Of a stretch of DNA of 64,000 nt, positions 36,464 to 44,017 are shown one piece after another. Position numbers and translations under genes: made by a program. The stretch comes from a bacterium. Lineage in GTDB: Bacteria; Zhuqueibacterota; QNDG01; JAGLOF01. The first letter of the stretch is position 1; every line of letters begins with the position of its first letter. The notes under the pieces are model-generated. The model searched no databases. It was not told the origin of the DNA and worked only from the letters and a program-made list of their open reading frames with translations. The DNA is taken from NCBI GenBank assembly GCA_023139105.1, contig JAGLOF010000064.1:1-64000 (forward strand). Direction: 5' to 3'.

Positions 36464-36836
36464 ATACGGTCAGATAATGGTCGTGACCGTCACTTTGTGT
36501 TGTGTATCATCACTTTGGGGACAGAATATAAAAAAGCGTCAGACCGAGAACGGTACATCAGGCATCAAAGCTAATAATACCATCGAAGGTGATTCAACGG
36601 GGATTTCCGATGAGCTTGATCTGGGAGATATAAGTATTCAGGGGAAAGTGGAAAAACCAGGTGTTATTATTATCCCAACGCGATTGGAATCCAATATAAA
36701 AGAAAAAGTTCCGGAGCGTAGTTTTAAAAAAGAATTACGTAATGGTGACAGTGAATTGTTGAAGCCCAGTAATGCACTGCGCAGAGTCGACCAAGTAAGA
36801 AGTATTAAAGAAGCTGTTAAGCGTAAACGAAAGTAG
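36456..36836 (+). CDS. Small secreted basic protein in the TPR-TolQR cluster
   Basis: A 126-residue protein with an N-terminal signal-like segment (MVVTVTLCCVSSLWGQ) and a polar remainder. The motif GDISIQGKVEKPGVIIIP (about 52-69) and a Lys/Arg-rich end stand out. A similar PG-V-I-I segment occurs in small proteins of other TPR-Exb loci, but I do not know a named family. It starts at TTG with GGGGAGGT ideally placed, eight bases inside the preceding gene. Function is unknown; context suggests an envelope linker or regulator. Confidence 0.65.
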   Translation: MNRYGQIMVVTVTLCCVSSLWGQNIKKRQTENGTSGIKANNTIEGDSTGISDELDLGDISIQGKVEKPGVIIIPTRLESNIKEKVPERSFKKELRNGDSELLKPSNALRRVDQVRSIKEAVKRKRK

Positions 36837-36876
36837 ATCAATTTATTTAATGTTATATATTTAATGGAGGTGATGA

Positions 36877-37530
36877 ATGGCTGAATTTTGGCATAGTTTT
36901 GTTCCCGGTTCCGGAAGTGGCTGGCTTTTTATGTGGGTGCTGCTTGTAATAGCCGGTTTCATGATTGCCGTGGCCATAGAGCGGTGGCACTATATATATA
37001 TCCGCTCTAACATTGATGCAAATCGTTTTATGGCACAGATACGCAAGCTTGTAGCTGCAGGAGAACTGGCAAAAGCGATCAATCTTTGTAAGTCTGTAAA
37101 AAATAAAGCACTGCCCAGAATTGTCATGTTTGGATTGATAAAAGCGGGTAAGACATCGACACGGAGTTTTCGTACAATTCAGAATGCTGTTGACGAAGGG
37201 ACATTGGAAGTGATTCCCCGTTTACAATCAAAAACCAATTATCTGGCCATGATTGGTAATATTGCTACTTTGGTTGGTTTAATGGGGACTATCTACGGTT
37301 TGATTCTTTCTTTTCGCTCGGTTTCTGCACCTGGAATTGATGTTGCGGAGAAGTCAAGGCTACTGGCTCAAGGTATATCGACAGCCATGAATACAACCCT
37401 GGCAGGATTGGCAGTGGCAATTCCTGCTATTATGTTGTATACCATACTTCATAACAAGACAACGCAGATCATCGATGAAATTGATGAGCATACGGTTAAA
37501 TTGATCAATCTTATCACCAACGAGGAATAG
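36877..37530 (+). CDS. MotA/TolQ/ExbB proton-channel protein
   Basis: A 217-residue inner-membrane protein with three membrane segments (about 15-35, 122-146 and 166-190). The second and third carry the family motifs IATLVGLMGTIYGLILSF and STAMNTTLAGLAVAIPA, with the conserved Thr residues that line the proton path. It would form a pentameric channel around the ExbD/TolR proteins encoded next. GGAGGTGA precedes the ATG. Confidence 0.93.
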   Translation: MAEFWHSFVPGSGSGWLFMWVLLVIAGFMIAVAIERWHYIYIRSNIDANRFMAQIRKLVAAGELAKAINLCKSVKNKALPRIVMFGLIKAGKTSTRSFRTIQNAVDEGTLEVIPRLQSKTNYLAMIGNIATLVGLMGTIYGLILSFRSVSAPGIDVAEKSRLLAQGISTAMNTTLAGLAVAIPAIMLYTILHNKTTQIIDEIDEHTVKLINLITNEE

Positions 37531-37535
37531 TAATT

Positions 37536-38090
37536 ATGGCTTATCGGCCATCGAAAAGACAAAGACATGGTATGAATGAAGCAGATGCTAATATAACTCC
37601 TATGATGAACCTCATGGTTGTATTAATTCCATTGCTTTTGACATCAGCTGAATTTGTAAAACTTGGCGTTATTGAGTTGAATCTGCCGCCTGCAGCATCG
37701 GGTGAAGAAGCCGGGAGATTAGATCAAATCCCTCAGGAATCGATAAAACGTCTGGATCTGAGCGTAACTATCACAGACCAGGGTTTTTTTATCTCCAGTG
37801 CAATGGCTGTTTTAGGCGGCCCTCAGGCGGGTGATCCTACTATTGCAATGATTTTTGATGATAAGGGCGTGTCAGTATATGATTTTTCGGCGTTATCCCG
37901 AAAACTATATGAAATAAAAGAAGCGTCCGGTACAAAATTTCCAGATAGCGAACAGATTATACTGCTTGCCGAGGACAATATTAACTATCAGACAGTGATT
38001 TCAACAATGGATGCTGCACGTACTTTTCAGGTGGACGGGCGTTCGATTGAATTGTTTCCTGAAGTTTCATTAAGTGCTGGTGTTTTTTAA
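37536..38090 (+). CDS. ExbD/TolR-like protein lacking the proton-carrying Asp
   Basis: A 184-residue protein with one membrane segment (about 23-42) and a periplasmic domain of TolR type. The membrane segment reads NITPMMNLMVVLIPLLL. The position held by the essential Asp in ExbD/TolR (TPLID) is Asn25, from codon AAC at 37608-37610, one base from GAC. The periplasmic part is longer than usual. It is probably a structural partner of the second, Asp-bearing copy. It begins six bases after the TolQ-like gene. Confidence 0.9.
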   Translation: MAYRPSKRQRHGMNEADANITPMMNLMVVLIPLLLTSAEFVKLGVIELNLPPAASGEEAGRLDQIPQESIKRLDLSVTITDQGFFISSAMAVLGGPQAGDPTIAMIFDDKGVSVYDFSALSRKLYEIKEASGTKFPDSEQIILLAEDNINYQTVISTMDAARTFQVDGRSIELFPEVSLSAGVF

Positions 38091-38104
38091 ACTGAAGGTA
38101 TATA

Positions 38105-38599
38105 ATGGCATTTATTCCATCGCATCGAAAAAAACATAGACATGAAAAACGTGAAGTTCGGCTTCAATTAACTTCCATGATGGATATGTTTACTATTATA
38201 TTAGTTTTTTTACTAAAGACTTATTCCACTCAAGGGCAGTTGGTTAATCCGTCCAATGATTTAACCCTGCCTTCATCACGGATTCAGACAATTCCGGAAA
38301 TGGGATTGGATGTAACAGTCTCAAATGATTGGATACTTGTAAATAATAAACCTGTAGTCCGTACTGCTGCCGTATTGGCATCAGAAGACTATCTTATTGG
38401 ATCTGTTCAACAGGAGATGTTGAAATACGCCAATGAAGCAGAGAAAATGGAGAGCCAGTATGGTGCTGTGTTTTCAGGTAAAGTTACTATTCAAGGTGAT
38501 AAAAACATACCCTACCGACTACTCATGCGTGTGATGTATACCTGTGGTCAGGCTAAACACCCCAACATGCGTTTAGTCGTATATAAATTAGAGGCATAA
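38105..38599 (+). CDS. ExbD/TolR-like protein with the proton-carrying Asp
   Basis: A 164-residue ExbD/TolR protein with one membrane segment (about 22-41, LTSMMDMFTIILVFLLK). Asp27 occupies the proton-binding position that is Asn in the neighbouring paralogue. The periplasmic domain ends with the usual YRLLMRVMYTCGQAKHPNMR segment. It overlaps the AgmX-like gene by one base. With the preceding genes it makes a one-TolQ, two-TolR set, like AglR, AglQ and AglS of Myxococcus. Confidence 0.93.
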   Translation: MAFIPSHRKKHRHEKREVRLQLTSMMDMFTIILVFLLKTYSTQGQLVNPSNDLTLPSSRIQTIPEMGLDVTVSNDWILVNNKPVVRTAAVLASEDYLIGSVQQEMLKYANEAEKMESQYGAVFSGKVTIQGDKNIPYRLLMRVMYTCGQAKHPNMRLVVYKLEA

Positions 38600-39651
38600 T
38601 GCAAAGATCATCTACAGCCATAGCGGCCAATTTTCAGAAACCGTTGTTTAAGGATTTTGATCTCAGATTCTTTGTGATACTGGTGTGTGCTTTGCTGCTG
38701 GAGACAGCGGTTGTGCTGATAATGTCACAGCAGCCAGTTGAGGAGTATAGCCAGAAAGAGATAGAAAGAATACAGCAAAGATTTGCCAATTTTATTCTGG
38801 GCGAAACTGCTGGCCGGAACGAAGAATCGGAAAGTGTATCCGGATCTACCGGAGGAAGTGAAGCATCTGTTGAGGATGATTCCGGTGCAAATGTTGAGGA
38901 TAGTAATGCCGGTGAGGAAATCACTAATGAGCGTGAGGGCACTGGTGCAAGCCGTCAGGCTGCTCGAACTGCCGCAGCAACCGCTCAACGTGAAGCAGTC
39001 ACCCGTAATGTAAGTAATAAAGGATTGCTACGGATGTTAACCGGTACCGGAAGTGCTGCCAGAGGTGGCGCTGTATCTGATCTGCTTGCCGCAGGCAGCG
39101 GTACCAGAACAACGGCCAACCTTGATGAAGTACTTTCATCTGCCGGAGGTTTAAAAACCGGAGGTACATCAGGTTTAGGCAATGCTAACGGCAACGGTAA
39201 TTCAGGATCTGCCAGGGGCGGACGTTCCGGGAGTGTGGCAACAATCGACGACCTGGTTTCAGATCTTGGTGGCGCACGCTCACAATCTTTAGAGCGTAAA
39301 GGGCAGTTGGCGGTTGAATCGCCTGCTGATGTTGTTGGTCGTGGCCAGCGAGCAATTAATAGAAGTGCCCAGGAAATCCATCGTGTCATTCAGGGGCATG
39401 TCCGTGCAATTCAATACTGCTATGAGAGAGAGCTTAAACGAAATCCTGAACTTAAGGGCAAGGTTACTGTGCGCATAACGGTTAATCCTGATGGACATGT
39501 GTCGGAAGTTGCAATTGTTAATTCTACATTAAACAATGAACGCGTAGAACGTTGTATATTATCCCGTATTCGCCAATGGAAAGACTTTAAACCAATTGAC
39601 CCCAGTGACGGAGACGTCTCTTTCAGACAGAGTTTTACATTTGGATATTAA
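38599..39651 (+). CDS. AgmX/PglI C-terminal domain, TonB-like energy transducer
   Basis: A 350-residue protein with a short cytoplasmic N-terminus, one membrane segment at about 24-43, a Ser/Gly/Ala-rich linker (about 70-250) and a C-terminal AgmX/TonB-type domain (about 262-350). That domain contains QGHVRAIQYCYERELKRNP, GKVTVRITVNPDGHV and VERCILSRIRQW, with two Cys that could form a disulfide. It would carry force from the TolQR-type motor across the periplasm. The linker is not the Pro-rich type of classical TonB. It ends the cluster; a terminator follows. Confidence 0.9.
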   Translation: MQRSSTAIAANFQKPLFKDFDLRFFVILVCALLLETAVVLIMSQQPVEEYSQKEIERIQQRFANFILGETAGRNEESESVSGSTGGSEASVEDDSGANVEDSNAGEEITNEREGTGASRQAARTAAATAQREAVTRNVSNKGLLRMLTGTGSAARGGAVSDLLAAGSGTRTTANLDEVLSSAGGLKTGGTSGLGNANGNGNSGSARGGRSGSVATIDDLVSDLGGARSQSLERKGQLAVESPADVVGRGQRAINRSAQEIHRVIQGHVRAIQYCYERELKRNPELKGKVTVRITVNPDGHVSEVAIVNSTLNNERVERCILSRIRQWKDFKPIDPSDGDVSFRQSFTFGY

Positions 39652-39661
39652 TGAATTTTTG

Positions 39662-39688
39662 AAAACCGGCCTTTAAGGCCGGTTTTTT
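39662..39688 (+). terminator. Terminator of the TPR-TolQR-AgmX cluster
   Basis: AAAACCGGCC (39662-39671) pairs perfectly with GGCCGGTTTT (39677-39686) around TTTAA; the stem runs into six T. Confidence 0.93.
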
Positions 39689-39719
39689 AGTAACAGTTTG
39701 ATTGAGTATGCGGAACATC

Positions 39720-39748
39720 TTGCTTTTAGATATCTAAAGTGTTATCTT
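39720..39748 (+). promoter_or_regulatory. Promoter-like pair for aspS
   Basis: TTGCTT (39720-39725) and TATCTT (39743-39748) are 17 bases apart, just after the preceding terminator and 129 bases before the proposed aspS start. Confidence 0.55.
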
Positions 39749-39876
39749 ATATTTCTTCGATACAAATGTAAATTTAATAGTTTTTTATCTGCCTTTGCTA
39801 CATTTTTTCAGAATTGATTATGTAAAAAATGTAAAGTCAGGCGTTTATTTTTTGTTTTGTTTAAGGGAGTGTTACA

Positions 39877-41673
39877 CTGAGTTATTCAACTTCTTTATCG
39901 CGTAGTCATACCTGCGGAGAATTACGTAAAGTCGATGTTGGTAGTGCCGCTACACTAATGGGCTGGGTAGGCAGATGCCGTGACCTTGGTGGTTTAATTT
40001 TTGTTGATCTGCGTGATCGCTATGGTGTAACTCAGATTATTTTTAATCCGGCTTCAGATGCAAGTATGGCTGAGATTGCATCGCGATTGAAAGTTGAGAC
40101 AGTAATTGCCGTTGAAGGCCGTGTAGATGCACGTCCCGATGATATGGTAAATACTGATATGCATACAGGTGAACTTGAAGTTAATGCAATAAAGCTTCAT
40201 GTTCTGAATGAATCCAAAACGCTTCCGTTTTTAATCCGTGATGATATTGATGCCTCTGATGAACTGCGTTTAAAGTATCGCTATCTGGATTTACGTCGTC
40301 CTGAAATGCAGAAGAATATGATGATCCGGCACAGAACCGCTCAGACAGTGCGATGTTTTTTTGATTCCGAGGCATTTATCGAAATTGAAACACCTGCTTT
40401 GATGAAATCAACACCTGAAGGTGCCCGTGATTATCTTGTGCCCAGCCGTATTCATAAAGGCCGTTTCTATGCGTTGCCACAATCGCCACAGACATACAAG
40501 CAACTTCTGATGGTTGCCGGTTATGACCGTTATTTTCAGATTGTCAAATGTTTCCGTGATGAAGATCTACGTGCCGACCGTCAGCCTGAATTTACACAGA
40601 TAGATATTGAAATGTCTTTCATTTCAGAGACAGACATAATGGATACTGTTGAGCGTTTGATGTTGCGCATTTTTGACGATGTATTGGGTGTGGCTTTGAA
40701 AGCTCCCTTTAGAAAAATATCATATGATGAATCTATGGCAAGATACGGTGTTGACAGGCCTGATCTGCGTTTTGGTATGGAGATACAGGATGTCAATGAT
40801 CTGGTGGCAGGATCAGGTTTTAAGGTTTTTGACAGTACAGTTGAGAATGGCGGACGGGTACGTGGATTGAAACTTGAAGGTGCTGCACCGCTTTCGCGCA
40901 AAAAAGTAGATATTCTGACAGACGCAGTTAAACCCAATGGGGCAAAAGGACTTGTAGTCATTCAGGTTAAGGAAGAGGGCATAGTATCACCTATTGCCAA
41001 ATTTATTTCTCCTGAATTATTAGAGTCAATCTGTAAACGTTTTAATGCTGTAGAGGGTGATGTTGTCTTTTTAGTTGCCGATGAGGAAGCTATCTGTTGT
41101 GCATCACTGGGCTTTCTACGTAATTATCTTGCAAATGAATATAGTTTGCTGGATGATAAAGCTTATTCTCTATGTTGGGTAACAGATTTCCCCCTGCTTG
41201 ATTACGATGAAAATGAAAAACGTTATGTAGCAATGCATCATCCGTTTACTCAGCCCAGGGCAGAGGATATTGAAAAATTAACAACTGATCCCGGTGCAGT
41301 AAGGGCGCGTGCATATGATCTGGTACTAAACGGGTGTGAAATAGCAGGTGGTTCCATAAGAAATTTCCAACGTGATGTACAATCCCGGATGTTTGATGTG
41401 CTGGGTATAGATAGAGAGACTGCGGAGAAAAAGTTCGGGTTTCTCCTTGAAGCATTGGAATGTGGTGCTCCACCACATGGAGGTATTGCCTTTGGATTAG
41501 ATCGTCTGGTAATGTTTCTTACCGGTGAAAAATCTATCCGTGAAGTCATTGCTTTTCCTAAAACTACCAGTGCATTGTCCTTAATGGATATGGCACCATC
41601 AGAAGTGGATACCCGGCAATTGATTGAATTGGGACTAAAATTGAATGATAATAAGGTAAAATCAATTGAATAA
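39877..41673 (+). CDS. aspS: Aspartyl-tRNA synthetase, apparently with a CTG start
   Basis: A class II synthetase charging tRNA-Asp (and perhaps tRNA-Asn). It has the N-terminal OB anticodon-binding domain, class II motif FRDEDLRADRQPEFTQID, the bacterial GAD insertion domain, and GGIAFGLDRLVM as motif 3. The first in-frame ATG is at 39958, but conserved N-terminal sequence SHTCGELRKVDVG is encoded upstream of it. The only plausible start there is CTG at 39877, seven bases after AAGGGAG, giving 598 residues. No in-frame ATG, GTG or TTG exists between this SD and 39958. Confidence 0.93.
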   Translation: MSYSTSLSRSHTCGELRKVDVGSAATLMGWVGRCRDLGGLIFVDLRDRYGVTQIIFNPASDASMAEIASRLKVETVIAVEGRVDARPDDMVNTDMHTGELEVNAIKLHVLNESKTLPFLIRDDIDASDELRLKYRYLDLRRPEMQKNMMIRHRTAQTVRCFFDSEAFIEIETPALMKSTPEGARDYLVPSRIHKGRFYALPQSPQTYKQLLMVAGYDRYFQIVKCFRDEDLRADRQPEFTQIDIEMSFISETDIMDTVERLMLRIFDDVLGVALKAPFRKISYDESMARYGVDRPDLRFGMEIQDVNDLVAGSGFKVFDSTVENGGRVRGLKLEGAAPLSRKKVDILTDAVKPNGAKGLVVIQVKEEGIVSPIAKFISPELLESICKRFNAVEGDVVFLVADEEAICCASLGFLRNYLANEYSLLDDKAYSLCWVTDFPLLDYDENEKRYVAMHHPFTQPRAEDIEKLTTDPGAVRARAYDLVLNGCEIAGGSIRNFQRDVQSRMFDVLGIDRETAEKKFGFLLEALECGAPPHGGIAFGLDRLVMFLTGEKSIREVIAFPKTTSALSLMDMAPSEVDTRQLIELGLKLNDNKVKSIE

Positions 41674-41706
41674 TGAGGTTTAACCCGTTTATTCAGAAGT
41701 TTATAC

Positions 41707-41735
41707 TTGACAATAATGCTAAATTTTGCTATACT
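41707..41735 (+). promoter_or_regulatory. Near-consensus promoter for the small lipoprotein gene
   Basis: TTGACA (41707-41712) and TATACT (41730-41735) with exactly 17 bases between them, 50 bases before the start codon. This is the best promoter match in the window. Confidence 0.85.
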
Positions 41736-41785
41736 TTTTTAAAGTTATAGCCATATCAAGATCATCTAAAAAGGAGGTGTAGGGA

Positions 41786-42046
41786 ATGAGAAGAGGTGTT
41801 CGGAACTTCGTTCTGGCGCTGCTCTCTTTCGTCCTGCTCGTGGCATTTACAACGGGATGTTCTCGTTATGCCAACGAGGAAATGTTAACTGCAATGGACG
41901 AAACCCAAGGTGCCGCGGTTGCTGCTGAAGAGCGCGTGGTAGAGTTGGAAAAAGAGAAAGCCGAGCTGGAAGCCAAACTGGCAGAGAAAATGGCTGAGCT
42001 GAAAAAAGTTCAAGACGAGAAAAGCAAGGTTCTGGCCAAGCTCTAA
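41786..42046 (+). CDS. Small Lpp-like coiled-coil lipoprotein
   Basis: An 86-residue protein with a lipoprotein signal (AFTTGC, Cys25). From about residue 45 it is one continuous charged helix with heptad spacing (EERVVELEKEKAELEAKLAE). It resembles Braun-type lipoproteins in size and form, though it ends in AKL, not the lysine used for peptidoglycan attachment. A strong promoter and AAGGAGGT precede it, so high expression is likely. A LysM protein gene follows 29 bases later, so the pair may link outer membrane and cell wall. Confidence 0.78.
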   Translation: MRRGVRNFVLALLSFVLLVAFTTGCSRYANEEMLTAMDETQGAAVAAEERVVELEKEKAELEAKLAEKMAELKKVQDEKSKVLAKL

Positions 42047-42075
42047 GGCTTGTGCTGAATACTAAGGAGGAAACG

Positions 42076-42924
42076 ATGAAAGTGACTGGTAAAGCTTTGA
42101 TCCTTCTGCTTGCTCTCTCCGTGCTGATGCTCGCCGTTACAGGCTACGCTCAGGAAGAGCGCAAGATTAAGAAGGCTGATTACAAGCTACAATTAGCTGA
42201 CTGGCAGGGTCGTGATGCTGCCGCAAATGAAAAAGTTGTTACACTCGAAACCGAAATTGCCACTCTGAAAAAAGATTTGGATACTACTCAGGGAAGCGTT
42301 GACGCTACATGGAGTCAGATCTACACGGCTTTGGGTGCCACTGCTTCCGACGTGGATGCTTATCGTCAGAATCTGAACACCGTTGATGGTAATATCGATG
42401 GTCTGGCTGTACTTTCTCCGGAAGATCTTTTCCGTCGCAGTGAAGAAGTAGATGCACTGTGTGCTGAGATTGCCAAGTTGAAAGAATCAAAGATTTCTAA
42501 CTTAACTGAGATGGAAAACAAATTAGCCGAGTTGGATGGCAAACTGGCTGCATTGAAAGCTAAAGTGCCAGCCAATATCTTTGATCAATACACAGTTGTT
42601 GAGGGTGACTATCTTTGGAAAATTTCAAAGAATGAAGACATCTACGGCGATCCGTTCCAGTGGATCCGTATATACAATGTGAATAAAGATCAGATCAAAG
42701 ATCCTGATTTGATTTACAAAGAACAAGTATTCAATATTGCCCGTGGCGTTGCCCGTAACGAGCATCTGGTTGCAAAAGGTGAGTTCCTTTATTCTATAGC
42801 CGGTATGGCCAAAGTTCTTGGTGATCCCACAAAATGGACTACACTCTTTGAAGCCAACAAAGACATCATTACCGATCCTAACTTGATTTATCCATATCAG
42901 GTTCTCACTGTTCCCAAACAGTAA
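42076..42924 (+). CDS. Secreted coiled-coil protein with C-terminal LysM repeats
   Basis: A 282-residue protein. The signal peptide ends near GYAQ (about 26). A helical middle (about 35-170) contains ETEIATLKKDLD and EMENKLAELDGKLAALKAK. The C-terminal 110 residues hold two LysM-like units: YTVVEGDYLWKISKNEDIYG, and a second starting at EHLVAKGEFLYSIAG. LysM domains bind peptidoglycan. I chose the ATG at 42076, after AAGGAGGAAACG, rather than the TTG at 42052. It is probably cotranscribed with the small lipoprotein; a strong terminator follows. Confidence 0.85.
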   Translation: MKVTGKALILLLALSVLMLAVTGYAQEERKIKKADYKLQLADWQGRDAAANEKVVTLETEIATLKKDLDTTQGSVDATWSQIYTALGATASDVDAYRQNLNTVDGNIDGLAVLSPEDLFRRSEEVDALCAEIAKLKESKISNLTEMENKLAELDGKLAALKAKVPANIFDQYTVVEGDYLWKISKNEDIYGDPFQWIRIYNVNKDQIKDPDLIYKEQVFNIARGVARNEHLVAKGEFLYSIAGMAKVLGDPTKWTTLFEANKDIITDPNLIYPYQVLTVPKQ

Positions 42925-42992
42925 GACTACCAGGAAAGACCGTCAACAAAATGACGGCGGATCATTATGATGATTTGATTCAATGTGTATTT

Positions 42993-43040
42993 AGCTCTCA
43001 GCGCTATGGGATCAACCCATAGCGCGAGAGCTTTTTTTTT
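42993..43040 (+). terminator. Strong terminator between the LysM gene and phoH
   Basis: GCGCTATGGG (43001-43010) pairs with CCCATAGCGC (43016-43025) around ATCAA; an outer GCTCTC/GAGAGC pairing extends it, and nine T follow. Only eight bases separate the T-tract from the phoH start codon. Confidence 0.92.
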
Positions 43041-43048
43041 GGGGCATT

Positions 43049-44017
43049 ATGCAAAGAAAAATTTCCATTAAAGGAATGAACCAAATGGCCCTCCTGGGAA
43101 CGCAGGATAATCATCTGCGTTTAATGGAGTCGGCATTTGATATACGAATCACACTCCGTGATGATAGTATTATTCTTTCCGGTGATGCTGATTCACTTGA
43201 CGGTGCTGAGAAGTTACTTACTGAACTGATCTTTATATTAAATAGAAACGGGCGCCTTGATGAGTCCGATATTGAGCAGTGTGTTAATCTGGTCAAAAAT
43301 GGTGAAGGAGCTGTCAGCCATGATCCTGAGCCTTCATCAAATATAGTGTTTTATGGTAAGAAGGGTTTGATAAAACCAAAAACTCCAGGGCAGGAAAAAT
43401 ATTTCAAAGCAGTCTCCAAAAATGACGTTGTCTTTGCCGTTGGCCCTGCCGGAACAGGTAAAACATATCTTGCCGTTGCAATGGCACTGGCAAAATTGCG
43501 TGAGCAGGAAGTATCAAAGATTATTCTCTCAAGGCCGGCAATTGAAGCCGGTGAGAGTTTGGGCTTTCTTCCCGGAGACCTTATGGACAAGGTTGATCCC
43601 TACCTGCGTCCTTTAACCGATGCTATATTTACTATGATACCTTCGGACCAGTTGCAAAAATATGTTGAACGAAAAATAATTGAAATTGTACCTTTAGCCT
43701 ACATGCGTGGGCGTACATTAAATGATGCTTTTGTAATTCTTGATGAAGCACAGAATACAACCACAACTCAGATGAAAATGTTTCTCACACGCCTGGGGAT
43801 CAACTCACGGGCTGTAATTACCGGTGATGTTACACAGATTGATCTACCTTCAACAGCCAGGTCGGGCCTGGTGCAGATACGTGATATCCTGAATGGAATT
43901 GAAGGTATAGAATTTGTAGACCTGGAACAGCGTGATGTGGTCAGGCATAGACTTGTCAAAGAGATTATTCAGGCATATGAAGAATATAATTCAACACCAT
44001 CAACCGAGGGGGATTAA
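43049..44017 (+). CDS. PhoH-family ATPase (PhoL/YbeZ type)
   Basis: A 322-residue protein with a small N-terminal KH-like region (about 20-75) and a PhoH ATPase domain. The Walker A is GPAGTGKT (about 130-137), ILDEAQN is Walker B, and TGDVTQIDLP is the sensor-like segment. PhoH/YbeZ proteins work with the RNase YbeY in rRNA maturation; ybeY lies two genes downstream with pgpH between, a widely conserved order. The gene starts immediately after a strong terminator with only GGGG as a weak ribosome binding site. Confidence 0.93.
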   Translation: MQRKISIKGMNQMALLGTQDNHLRLMESAFDIRITLRDDSIILSGDADSLDGAEKLLTELIFILNRNGRLDESDIEQCVNLVKNGEGAVSHDPEPSSNIVFYGKKGLIKPKTPGQEKYFKAVSKNDVVFAVGPAGTGKTYLAVAMALAKLREQEVSKIILSRPAIEAGESLGFLPGDLMDKVDPYLRPLTDAIFTMIPSDQLQKYVERKIIEIVPLAYMRGRTLNDAFVILDEAQNTTTTQMKMFLTRLGINSRAVITGDVTQIDLPSTARSGLVQIRDILNGIEGIEFVDLEQRDVVRHRLVKEIIQAYEEYNSTPSTEGD

